Shown here: piece after piece, positions 1-7,062 of the stretch
How the letters are laid out: the number at the start of each line of letters is the position of its first letter
Numbering within the stretch: the first letter of the stretch is position 1
Source: Thermoplasmatales archaeon
Lineage (GTDB): Archaea > Thermoplasmatota > Thermoplasmata > Thermoplasmatales > Thermoplasmataceae
Reading direction: 5' to 3'
Length of the DNA: 64,000 nucleotides
Assembly (NCBI GenBank): GCA_016806715.1
Contig: CP060531.1
Location: 124,001-188,000 of the forward strand
Notes under the pieces: generated by a model
Told to the model about the DNA's origin: nothing
The model's input: only the letters and a program-made list of their open reading frames with translations
Database searches by the model: none
Translations under genes and position numbers: made by a program

Positions 1-1
1 T

Positions 2-463
2 CTGAGTTACAATCACTATTTAAGCATTGAAGATTTTACTTCACTCACTTTGGCATTTATAAGCTATGGTATGAATGTAAAGATCCCTTATGACTATGTG
101 AGACAGCTTCAAGTCTCATCTACATCAACTCCCTTTTCAACTTTCAATACGACCTCAGAGAAATTATACATGACCAGCAATCAAGGAGAAACTGAGGCAG
201 TTAACGGGAATGTCAATTTTACTGCCCCTGATATTATAACTCTTCAGGAATCTGGCTACTACCCAAATATGACGTCTAAATTGGAACTGAGTTACTATAT
301 TCAAGCTAATGAGGCGATGGTATATAACAACGGACACTACGTCTACAATGCGACCCAGTTAAGATACGGGACTGAAGCAAGAAACTGGATGTCACTTGCA
401 GCGGGTGCCTTTATCAGCGTTGGAATGGCAGAGTTTATTGCACTTATTAGAAAGAAAGATTAG
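2..463 (+). CDS. C-terminal part of a surface/secreted membrane-anchored protein (5' end outside window)
   Basis: The reading frame is open from base 2, so this is the tail of a gene that starts before the window; a TTG at 50 is probably internal. The visible ~150 residues are rich in Ser, Thr, Asn and Tyr and have several N-glycosylation sequons (NTT, NFT, NMT, NAT). They end in one hydrophobic helix (SLAAGAFISVGMAEFIALI) and a short RKKD tail. This is the usual design of an archaeal exported protein held by a C-terminal membrane anchor, with the bulk outside the cell. No enzymatic domain is recognisable. It is the leftmost gene of the accessory island. Confidence 0.55.
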   Translation: MSYNHYLSIEDFTSLTLAFISYGMNVKIPYDYVRQLQVSSTSTPFSTFNTTSEKLYMTSNQGETEAVNGNVNFTAPDIITLQESGYYPNMTSKLELSYYIQANEAMVYNNGHYVYNATQLRYGTEARNWMSLAAGAFISVGMAEFIALIRKKD

Positions 464-875
464 CGCCAAGGAAGTAAAAATTCCACGAATAATCTAAGAT
501 CAACCTATTCTTTTTATTTAGAAACGGTTTGAGGATAGGGTTCTAGTACGTTACAGGAAGTGACGGTCCAGATGTAACAATCATGCAATCATCTGATGGT
601 TTTTACACGTTTTAGATGATAAAGATATCTCTGAACAACTGGAAAGCGTGGATGAGTCACCACAAGGTAAAGATATTAAAAGTGGGAAGCTTAGATCAGC
701 ACCCAACAGAAAGGTGAAATCCTAACAATTGGGGAAGAAGACAGGAAAGAGATAAGGTAGCCAATAGAGAGATGGCCTTAAGCGATATGGAATCAAATAG
801 GAACTACCAAGTATACTGATCATAAGACGTAAAACTTATAGACTTCCAAGAAGTGTATATTTGGAGAAGAAAAAT
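464..875. other. 412-base stretch without an intact gene; traces of a decayed reading frame
   Basis: No complete gene is visible. Two short plus-strand frames look protein-like: about 548-614 (ending DGFYTF then TAG) and about 594-725 (VLDDKDISEQLESVDES, ending RKVKS then TAA). They overlap and would join through a single frameshift near 610-616, which suggests a decayed gene directly upstream of the Ubl cassette. The family is not recognised. The last bases carry the GGAG Shine-Dalgarno of the next gene (863-866). Confidence 0.3.
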
Positions 876-1115
876 ATGGTCGAGACTGTGATCGTGTTTA
901 TTGGAAAAAAGAAGATAGAATCAGGGAAGGAAACAACAGTTGGTGCCTTATTGGCACTGGCAGGTTTCTCCCCGAGTGAATATATCCTTGAGCTGAGGGA
1001 GGGTGAAGGTGGCCCTGTCATTAACAAATATACCGAGCCAACAGAAAAGTTGGAATTGAAAGAAGGGGAACATTTCACCACCAAATACATCGGGCCGATA
1101 CAGCCATCTGATTGA
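876..1115 (+). CDS. Ubiquitin-like protein, multiubiquitin-type single domain
   Basis: A 79-residue protein that reads as one beta-grasp domain of the prokaryotic multiubiquitin type (Pfam family Multiubiquitin): IVFIGKKKIESGKETTVGAL, then LALAGFSPSEYIL, then a final strand EGEHFTTKYIG. The start is placed at ATG 876 because GGAG lies 9 bases upstream; a TTG at 861 would add five residues that sit on that Shine-Dalgarno. There is one domain rather than the tandem copies common in this family. It does not end in GlyGly; a single Gly is followed by PIQPSD, so the JAB domain of the downstream fusion could trim the tail (inference). The E2-like gene follows after one base. Confidence 0.7.
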   Translation: MVETVIVFIGKKKIESGKETTVGALLALAGFSPSEYILELREGEGGPVINKYTEPTEKLELKEGEHFTTKYIGPIQPSD

Positions 1116-1116
1116 C

Positions 1117-1482
1117 ATGTCTGATGATAACTCAGCCGAATCCTTCGAAAGTGAGGTAAAACTACGAGAATACAGTTATACAGCTACCACGGTATCTGGT
1201 AACGTCGCTTTTATTATTGAAAATTATCCAATTTTGTACGGCAAGAACTCAGGAAAGCAAATTTCAATAGGTATTGTACTGCCGAAAGATTATCCTTCTG
1301 CGGCCCCTGCTGGTATTCACATAAAGTGGCGACAGGACTTACAAAACAAACCTACAAACATTGTGAAAAGTGAGATGGGAAGTGGGTGGGAACGAATGAG
1401 CCGCGTAGTTCAGAACTGGGTCCCGGGGCGGAGAAGGGCAGAATTGTTTTTCGCTCAGGTGGATAAATGGCTGGAAGCATAG
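1117..1482 (+). CDS. E2-like (UBC-fold) protein, prokaryotic E2 family, no cysteine
   Basis: 121 residues. The central part (IGIVLPKDYPSAAPAGIHIKW) matches the E2/UBC core, where a beta-strand is followed by the P-x-x-YP segment that packs the active-site flap; VQNWVPGRRRAELFFAQVDKWL would be the C-terminal helices. Position between a Ubl and an E1 supports an E2-like role. The protein contains no cysteine at all, so it cannot form the E2-Ubl thioester; it may be a non-catalytic scaffold, or transfer may go directly from the E1. It starts one base after the Ubl stop and its TAG abuts the next ATG, so the three genes must be translated from one mRNA. Confidence 0.65.
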   Translation: MSDDNSAESFESEVKLREYSYTATTVSGNVAFIIENYPILYGKNSGKQISIGIVLPKDYPSAAPAGIHIKWRQDLQNKPTNIVKSEMGSGWERMSRVVQNWVPGRRRAELFFAQVDKWLEA

Positions 1483-2892
1483 ATGTTGGAATTCAGTATA
1501 GCAATTCCAGAAAGCTTGGAGAATCAGCTTCGTACCAAGCTTTTGGCTAATAAGGAAAATGAAGATGGCGTTTTTGCGTTTTGGAGACCAGCAAAGGGCA
1601 AGAGAAGAAAAACTGGTTTAATTGTGGATTGGCTGGCGCCACATGTAAATGAAGTACTGCACCATGGCAATATCACACTGACTACTGAATATTATACAAG
1701 AGCTCGGGAGAAAGCTCTTCAACTTAAAGCTGGCCTTGTGCTAGTACATACGCATCCATTAGGATCTGGATGGCAACTTCCATCCTCTTTCGATAAGAAA
1801 GTTGAGGGAGTTAAAATAGGCCCCGAAATAGAAGATCTCACAGGCCAGCCAATGATAGGAATGATCCTGTCAGGCGACGGAACCTGGAGCGCAAGATTTT
1901 ACTCAACGAATTTAAAAGGAAAGACCACCTTAAATGAATGTGTATCAGTAAGAATAGTGGGAAAATACCTAAAATTACATTTCAATCCATCTCTTAAGCC
2001 ACAACCAGATCAACTCCCACAACAAGTCAGAACGCGTAATGTGTGGGGAGATGCACGGCAAGCTGACATTAGCCGTCTCCGCATTGGAGTGATTGGGTAT
2101 GGCAGTGTTGGGTCTTTGGTATGCGAACAGCTTGTGCGTGTTGGAGTTACAGAGCTCATTGTCATGGACTTTGACAGAGTTGAAATTCACAATTTAGACC
2201 GGTTGTTGGGATCAAATTTAAGAGATGCTAAGAAACATAATAAAAAATTATCAATTGCTAAACGTAATTTACCAAAAGCAGCAACTTCAGATCATTTTCG
2301 CTTAATACTTGAAGAAGGGAGTATAGTCGAACCGGAATCATTTTACTCGGCTTTAGATGCTGATGTTTTATTTTCCTGCGTTGATAGGAATTGGCCTCGT
2401 CAAGTTTTAAATCACATTGCATACACATGTCTAATCCCGGTAGTTGATGGGGGAGTCTCTATCTTTGTACGTAAAAATGGTGAGGTTCAGCACGCAGTTG
2501 TAAGGGCACAAACTGTTGGCCCGGAGAGAGCGTGTCTTAGTTGCCTTGGAATGTATGATGCAGGAAAGATACAACTTGAACGAGATGGGATATTAATAGA
2601 TCCAGAATATATTAGAAATCTGGGTACTGATGAGCGATACAAGCTTGAACAAGAGTCTCAGAACATTATGCCATTTTCAGTACTCTTGTCAGGTATTGAA
2701 ATGGGTCAATTCATAGAATTGGTGACTGGAATTGCAAGCACCGGAGATATTGGTCGACAACAATATGATTACTTAACCGGAGAAATGAGTCCAGATCGGG
2801 AAACCTGTCATCCGGACTGTGAATACGTTCGAAGAATAGGCGATGGGTCAATAAATCTCCCAGTATTGGGCAAAGATCCAGCAATCGATTAA
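1483..2892 (+). CDS. JAB metallopeptidase-E1 (ThiF) fusion protein
   Basis: 469 residues with two domains. Residues ~1-140 form a JAB/JAMM isopeptidase with H89-x-H91 and S101-x-x-D104, expected to bind zinc and trim or remove the Ubl. Residues ~195-450 form an E1/ThiF adenylation domain with nucleotide motif GYGSVG (205-210), the acidic strand MDFDRVEIHNLDR (229-240) and structural zinc pairs C351-x-x-C354 and C442-x3-C446. C299 and C316 are candidates for a thioester cysteine, but none is obvious. It would activate the C terminus of the upstream Ubl with ATP. JAB-E1 fusions next to E2 and multiubiquitin genes are a known bacterial arrangement; an archaeal one with a single Ubl domain is unusual. 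Confidence 0.85.
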   Translation: MLEFSIAIPESLENQLRTKLLANKENEDGVFAFWRPAKGKRRKTGLIVDWLAPHVNEVLHHGNITLTTEYYTRAREKALQLKAGLVLVHTHPLGSGWQLPSSFDKKVEGVKIGPEIEDLTGQPMIGMILSGDGTWSARFYSTNLKGKTTLNECVSVRIVGKYLKLHFNPSLKPQPDQLPQQVRTRNVWGDARQADISRLRIGVIGYGSVGSLVCEQLVRVGVTELIVMDFDRVEIHNLDRLLGSNLRDAKKHNKKLSIAKRNLPKAATSDHFRLILEEGSIVEPESFYSALDADVLFSCVDRNWPRQVLNHIAYTCLIPVVDGGVSIFVRKNGEVQHAVVRAQTVGPERACLSCLGMYDAGKIQLERDGILIDPEYIRNLGTDERYKLEQESQNIMPFSVLLSGIEMGQFIELVTGIASTGDIGRQQYDYLTGEMSPDRETCHPDCEYVRRIGDGSINLPVLGKDPAID

Positions 2893-3245
2893 TTGCTGTG
2901 TTAGTATGATTTTCCAAGAACCTTAGCAAACGAAAAATCAAATTATGCTTGCGTAATGGCAATTTAGCCTCTTTAAACTTGACTTTCGGGATTAATACAT
3001 TGTTCATCTAACTCTCATTTGGGTTCCCAAGGATAGGACACCAAGGAAAGCCTGTTATTAAGATCAGTGAGAATTATCTAATGTCCGACGAGACCAGTCT
3101 TTGAATAATTAATGTGTAAGACTTGATAAATAAAGCTTCACTGCTGTCTATCTTTTTATTTACCCATACAAAAATCCGAAGAGCTCGATTTATATTCATA
3201 TATTGCACTCAGTTACCCTGTGAATAGATCAAATGAAACCTTCCA

Positions 3246-3452
3246 TTAGGGTCCAGTCCTAGTATCCCCCTTAACCTCCATTTTCAATTCCACCAATTTT
3301 TTTATCCAGAACAGGTTCTGGATACCTGAGGGACGCCAATTTGCCTCCTGCCAATGAATATCTCCGGCTGAAGCCGTGATGGGCATCACCACCTTCTTTC
3401 TGTTCTGATCTACCAGCTTAAGAGCGTAAGGAAAAGTATTAGGCAGTCCACT
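3246..3452 (-). pseudogene. Unidentified gene fragment without a clear start
   Basis: The minus strand is open from 3452 to a TAA at 3246 and reads as natural protein sequence (DQNRKKVVMPITASAGDIHW, then RPSGIQNLFWIKKLVE), about 68 residues. The frame begins right after an in-frame TGA. The only starts are internal GTG/ATG codons at VVM, which would give about 50 residues. It looks like the remnant of a larger gene. The family is not recognised. Confidence 0.3.
3305..3389. repeat. Cluster of three short inverted repeats
   Basis: Three hairpins lie within 85 bases: TCCAGAACAGGTTCTGGA (3305-3322, 8-bp arms), CGGC-TGAA-GCCG (3365-3376) and GTGATG-GG-CATCAC (3376-3389 region). They overlap the decayed minus-strand frame. 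They may be remains of a mobile-element end or a convergent terminator; nothing else marks them as an RNA gene. Confidence 0.3.
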
Positions 3453-3499
3453 TCACTTATAGATTTTGTGTACTTACTTCCTCCCTATTATGAAAAAAA

Positions 3500-3994
3500 T
3501 CATTTAAGATACTTTTTATCGTCTTCCTCGTCCTCATCGAGGCCCAATTGCCTAAATGATTCTGGATCAATAGCCTCTCTTGATAATTCTATCCCATTCA
3601 CTATAAATTTGTCTAGCCTTGCATATTTGTCAAACTCAATGAACCTGATTGCCCTCCGTAATGCCAAGAGTTCTTCCTTTTGATTTATCATCTCCGTTTT
3701 CAGTCGTAACAATTGTTCCTCATCCCTTTCACGGTTGTGTCCTTCTCCACGTAAGTGTAAAGCAATATCAACGGCAGTACGTACAGCTGTTACTCCGACT
3801 GAAACCAAAAGGGAAAGGTCGAAAGAATTTCTCCCTTTCTTTACACTGAAAGTTTTGACGTCCGCTATTTTTCCGTGGTCAAAACTCCTCAAAACCGCAC
3901 TTATTATCCAGGTTCCTGCCATGATATTGGAGCCAATCAACTCCAGCTTTAACTCATTAGTGTCGTAATTTCTAACCGGCAAATCTTCACCCAA
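3500..3994 (-). CDS. Helical protein of unknown function, TIR-operon partner
   Basis: 164 residues from a TTG start, supported by a GGAGTGA Shine-Dalgarno about 7 bases upstream. The N-terminal ~70 residues look beta-rich (NIMAGTWIISAVLRSF). One moderately hydrophobic stretch (LSLLVSVGVTAVRTAVDIAL) follows, then a charged coiled-coil-like segment (RERDEEQLLRLKTEMINQK) and an acidic tail (LDEDEEDDKKYLK). No family is recognised. It begins 44 bases after the TIR gene stop and is the last gene of that minus-strand operon, so it may be an effector partner or membrane-targeting subunit (inference). Confidence 0.55.
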   Translation of the reverse strand: MGEDLPVRNYDTNELKLELIGSNIMAGTWIISAVLRSFDHGKIADVKTFSVKKGRNSFDLSLLVSVGVTAVRTAVDIALHLRGEGHNRERDEEQLLRLKTEMINQKEELLALRRAIRFIEFDKYARLDKFIVNGIELSREAIDPESFRQLGLDEDEEDDKKYLK

Positions 3995-4038
3995 TTAAAC
4001 TCACTCCCTTACGCTTCTTGCATTAAATTTGTTAAAAT

Positions 4039-4785
4039 TCACTCATCCACCTCAAAATCCGGCGTACTAGTTCGGTCTTTGCTCATTGCGGGCTGGATGT
4101 TAGATTTTCTCTCTATTATGATTTTTTCCCTAAATTTGCCATTATAATATTCCATTACGCCGCCGCACGAAGGGCAAAGGACAGTGTCTAAGTTATTAAG
4201 TTTGAAGGGGGCGGCAGGAAGCATCACGAATTCTGTCCCACAGTTCTTATAAGGGCAATGGTAAACATATTTCTGGCTTTTAGCATGTGGGTCTTTAAAA
4301 TTTATTTTAGGACTATTCTCGTAAAATTCTATAATACCTTCTACACTTGATTTCAAGGTTGAAGGACTAACATTTGAGTTGACAGGAAGAAATACATCGA
4401 AATCCAATACAGGAAAATTAAACATGGGATCGGTTGTTACGAGCCATATGTCTCTTTTGAATGCTGCCGCAATGCCGATTTCAAAGGACATCCAATTAGT
4501 AGTATGCAGCCAATATTTACGATCATTATTTTTAATGATATTAATTAATCCAGGCCCTACTAGTACAAAAACAACCTTGGAAGTGCAGATATCATTGATT
4601 ATGTCCTTTTCTGGAGGAGAACCCATTTTTTCAAACTCCTTGCGAAATATCCTCACGCCAGTGCCTATCCTTGGAGCGACTTCATCAAAAACATCTGCTA
4701 ATTTTTTATCCTCTTTAGAATGGCAAAGAAAAATCCCATAGTGCTTCGTGTCTTCAGAGCAGCCACAATTTTTGCTCATAATCAT
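4039..4785 (-). CDS. TIR-domain protein with C-terminal zinc ribbon
   Basis: 248 residues. Residues ~14-120 form a TIR-like domain: YGIFLCHSKEDKKLADVF (strand A and helix A), a FRKEF segment, KVVFVLVGPG (strand D) and NWMSFEIGIAAAF, where W98-x3-E102 has the spacing of the W/E catalytic motif in NAD-cleaving TIR domains such as SARM1. Residues 177-207 carry C177-x4-C182 and C204-x2-C207, a zinc ribbon that could sense a ligand or nucleic acid. Its ATG overlaps the upstream regulator's TGA by four bases, so the two are coupled. Prokaryotic TIR proteins often deplete NAD during phage defence; that role is inferred here. Confidence 0.7.
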   Translation of the reverse strand: MIMSKNCGCSEDTKHYGIFLCHSKEDKKLADVFDEVAPRIGTGVRIFRKEFEKMGSPPEKDIINDICTSKVVFVLVGPGLINIIKNNDRKYWLHTTNWMSFEIGIAAAFKRDIWLVTTDPMFNFPVLDFDVFLPVNSNVSPSTLKSSVEGIIEFYENSPKINFKDPHAKSQKYVYHCPYKNCGTEFVMLPAAPFKLNNLDTVLCPSCGGVMEYYNGKFREKIIIERKSNIQPAMSKDRTSTPDFEVDE

Positions 4786-5345
4786 TTCCCTCCTCTCACC
4801 CTCGCGAACATGTCCTGGACAGGTGCAAGTGTCAGGGCATACCCGACATGATAGCAGTCAAAGCTTTCATCCTCCTCGCACCATAGCCTGAGGTGACCCT
4901 GGCCGTTTTCCCGTATGTATATGTTGAATATGCGTTCCCTTCCGGTCCCTTCATGGTTGGTCTCCATGATGGTTACATGATCTTCGTAGACATTCACATG
5001 GAACAGGGCATGAAGATTCTTCCACTTCTCTCGCCATTCCTCCGGGACCTGTACTTCAATTCTGCCTTCATTCTCAAAAACAGTTGCGCCTCTGGCTGCT
5101 TCCTCTGCACGCTTCAGCTGTTCGGCTACGGCATGGCCCTTGGGAGTTAGGGTAATTTCATAAGTTCGACGACCGTACTCAGATAATTTTTTTGTAATAT
5201 ATCCATCCCCTTCGAGTGCATCGAGGAGTTTGTCTAGAGTCTGATTACTTGTTACAACATCAAATAATTCGTGTTTCATGAACGAGTCCTTTTCAGTAAG
5301 CCTGCGAAGGATTGTATTTGCATACTTAAGGTCAAGAGAATTCAT
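4782..5345 (-). CDS. Winged-helix transcriptional regulator, first gene of TIR operon
   Basis: 187 residues. The N-terminal ~80 residues form a winged helix of PadR/MarR type (ILRRLTEKDSFMKHELFDVV, then LDALEGDGYITKKL and the wing RRTYEITLTPKGHAVAE). The C-terminal ~100 residues (VPEEWREKWKNLHALFHVNV and onward) are an unrecognised beta-rich sensor domain. It starts at an ATG with no Shine-Dalgarno, consistent with a leaderless mRNA, and overlaps the TIR gene by ATGA. The divergent upstream spacer contains a palindrome (5389-5404) that would suit autoregulation. Confidence 0.6.
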   Translation of the reverse strand: MNSLDLKYANTILRRLTEKDSFMKHELFDVVTSNQTLDKLLDALEGDGYITKKLSEYGRRTYEITLTPKGHAVAEQLKRAEEAARGATVFENEGRIEVQVPEEWREKWKNLHALFHVNVYEDHVTIMETNHEGTGRERIFNIYIRENGQGHLRLWCEEDESFDCYHVGYALTLAPVQDMFARVRGGK

Positions 5346-5388
5346 TTGCTAAGTGACTAATTACTGCTAACATAAGAACTTCCTTATA

Positions 5389-5404
5389 TTAGTTATTTAA
5401 CTAA
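5389..5404. promoter_or_regulatory. Palindromic operator candidate in the divergent promoter
   Basis: TTAGTT-ATTT-AACTAA is an exact inverted repeat with 6-bp arms, located between the divergent winged-helix gene (start 5345) and the VapB-like gene (start 5452). TATA-like sequences overlap it on both strands (TATAAG-type on minus, CTTTTAAAC near 5411-5420 on plus). Binding by the adjacent regulator is inferred. Confidence 0.35.
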
Positions 5405-5451
5405 TGATTAACCTTTTAAACATCTCTAACTTATTGTTCATCAGTTAACAA

Positions 5452-5673
5452 ATGGTGAATGACATGGTAACAACGAATGGAAAAGTCGTAAAACTAAGCA
5501 TTGAGAACTACGAGAGATTAAAAGATGCAAAATTCGAACTTCGCATGCCATCTTTTGATGGTGTGGTAGCTAGGCTGCTTGATGAAGACAACACAGAGGT
5601 ATACCCTTGTCTCCGACCGGAACCCGGAAAAAGTGGTGATTTTTGGACAGAGAGTATTATTTCGAAAACATGA
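5452..5673 (+). CDS. VapB-like antitoxin, no toxin gene beside it
   Basis: 73 residues. GKVVKLSIENYERLKDAKFE followed by MPSFDGVVARLLDE matches the archaeal VapB antitoxin pattern (K-x-I-x-L-x2-x-x-YERL-K ... SF-x2-V-x-RLL). The C-terminal ~25 residues are atypical and may be replaced sequence. ATG 5452 has no Shine-Dalgarno; a TATA-like CTTTTAAAC lies ~32 bases upstream, so the mRNA may be leaderless. ATG 5464 is an alternative start. No VapC PIN-domain gene follows; a tRNA gene begins ~50 bases downstream, so the pair is broken or the antitoxin acts alone. Confidence 0.5.
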   Translation: MVNDMVTTNGKVVKLSIENYERLKDAKFELRMPSFDGVVARLLDEDNTEVYPCLRPEPGKSGDFWTESIISKT

Positions 5674-5720
5674 CAATGGCCGGAAGGAGGAAGTAAGCAT
5701 GGGTTCTGCTCAGACAGTAA

Positions 5721-5794
5721 TGGGGCTGGCCGGGTTTGAACCGACGGCCACCTGGTTATGAGCCAGGCGCTCTACCTGGCTGAGCTACAGCCCC
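5721..5794 (-). tRNA. tRNA with CAU anticodon (elongator Met, or Ile2)
   Basis: 74-nt cloverleaf on the minus strand: acceptor GGGGCTG pairs with CAGCCCC, discriminator A, anticodon arm CCTGG-CTCATAA-CCAGG, T arm GTCGG-TTCAAAC-CCGGC. No intron and no encoded CCA. The anticodon stem lacks the three G:C pairs of an initiator tRNA, so this is elongator tRNA-Met or an Ile2 tRNA with a modified C34; sequence alone does not decide. Its 3' end faces the accessory island at 1-5720. Confidence 0.9.
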
Positions 5795-6272
5795 AACGCC
5801 GCTGATAGGCGTTCTGATAAATAGTTCGATTGCACATAAAGATATCGCCCCTCTTGATTAAATGGTCGCCTTGGGACATCATCTTGATTCTATCTATGAG
5901 GGCATCATGAAGTTCATAGAGGTTTCTGGATGGAACCGGTAAGTCTTGATAAAACTGAAGATGGAATGCCCAGATATCTGGAAATATCCAAATGACCCTA
6001 ATATTGCAGTAGCTCAAGTTCCAATGGCATCCGGACATCTACGCTTATGCTTCTAATTCATCGGTGTATTTTTTCCTTCCGGGAGAGCTGAGACCTCGTG
6101 AGATATCACGCTCAAGGGCATCCGGGGTCGGGTTATATTTTCCTGACTATTGGGATTCTTACATTGTTTGCGGATGATCCAGAATTTGACGGTTGTAACG
6201 CAGCATTACAACCTGAACTGCAACTCAAAATTCACCGGAAAGTATATAATGTATATATCAGTATCTTAATCT
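5795..6272. other. 478-base gap, no recognisable gene
   Basis: Only short, unconvincing frames occur (5772-6038 minus overlaps the tRNA; 6098-6289 plus overlaps the next gene). No repeat or RNA gene was recognised. The last ~40 bases are AT-rich and include ATAATGTATATATCAG at 6247-6262, which could hold the promoter of the secreted-protein gene. Confidence 0.4.
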
Positions 6273-7052
6273 ATGTTCTTCAAAAATAGGAAAAATACGC
6301 TAGTAACAGCTGTGTCGCTTATCATAGCGGTTGCTTTTGTGATGCTATGGTTTTCTCCGGTTGTCAGCAACACAGGTCAAACAGCAGTCACAGGCAATGA
6401 AAGTGTTATACTGGCAAATGGGGCATTTTCGAGTAACTCCTTTAACGCACATAATGTCAGCCAAACATACTTACAGCTTGGCGGAACAAATATTACCATA
6501 TACCGGGAAAATATCAGCAGAGGCACTACAAGTGGTTTTGCCACAGTCACCAAGATCAACGGCACAATATCGTCGTGGACGATTTACCAGAATAACCTAT
6601 TCAGTGGCATAGTGAGTCTGGAAGCCATGTACTATGGCCATGTATCCAGTTACGTAACCCATACTAACGAATCTAACTCGGCTGGCGTTGAAGTGACCAC
6701 AAACATCACAAACCACACTTTAGCGAGTCAGATAGCGACTGCTACATCTAGTGATGCAAAGTATAGCATCGGTTTGTTTGGCTGGGCTGCCAGTTTTTCA
6801 GAGAGTGAGCTTGGAATCTTAAATGCCTATTTCTTTGATGGTGCTACCCTGACAACGTTCATAGCACTTATAATTGCACTGGCAGGAGTATCAGGAGGAG
6901 TGGGAGCTGCAATAGCTGGCGCCATAATTGCTTTGGGAGCGGTAGTCATATATACATTATATACAGATTGTGGTAATGATGGCGGATATATAGGAACGAC
7001 CTGGCTCGGTTCGTTTGTGGTAGGGTGTAATCCAGTTCCTTGGGGCTATTGA
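6273..7052 (+). CDS. Secreted bacteriocin-like precursor (archaeocin candidate)
   Basis: 259 residues. An N-terminal signal or anchor (TLVTAVSLIIAVAFVMLWF) is followed by a ~150-residue extracellular, Asn/Ser/Thr-rich domain with many sequons. It ends in a ~65-residue hydrophobic, glycine-rich module (GVSGGVGAAIAGAIIALGA) with two cysteines (DCGNDGG and VGCNPVPWGY at the C terminus). A long exported precursor ending in a Gly/Ala-rich hydrophobic cysteine-containing segment resembles bacteriocin and halocin precursors. No processing site is certain. A two-helix membrane ORF follows at once and could be its immunity partner. It could also be a simple surface protein with a C-terminal hairpin anchor. 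Confidence 0.45.
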   Translation: MFFKNRKNTLVTAVSLIIAVAFVMLWFSPVVSNTGQTAVTGNESVILANGAFSSNSFNAHNVSQTYLQLGGTNITIYRENISRGTTSGFATVTKINGTISSWTIYQNNLFSGIVSLEAMYYGHVSSYVTHTNESNSAGVEVTTNITNHTLASQIATATSSDAKYSIGLFGWAASFSESELGILNAYFFDGATLTTFIALIIALAGVSGGVGAAIAGAIIALGAVVIYTLYTDCGNDGGYIGTTWLGSFVVGCNPVPWGY

Positions 7053-7062
7053 GGTGATTTAG

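Larger units (their letters stand above)
2893..3499. other. ~600-base spacer between Ubl cassette and TIR operon
   Basis: No intact gene. The region is AT-rich at 3080-3240. A decayed minus-strand coding fragment and three hairpins are described separately (3246-3452, 3305-3389). The two flanking operons point towards each other, so bidirectional termination is expected here, but no clean terminator was identified. Confidence 0.4.

Noticed and set aside
1-5720. Second copy of the tRNA 3' end as an attachment repeat
   Set aside because: None was found by eye within the window; the other border, if any, lies further left.
5579-5761. Plus-strand frame containing GLAGFEPTATWL
   Set aside because: It runs across the antisense of the CAU tRNA; this peptide is a familiar artefact of tRNA genes read as protein.
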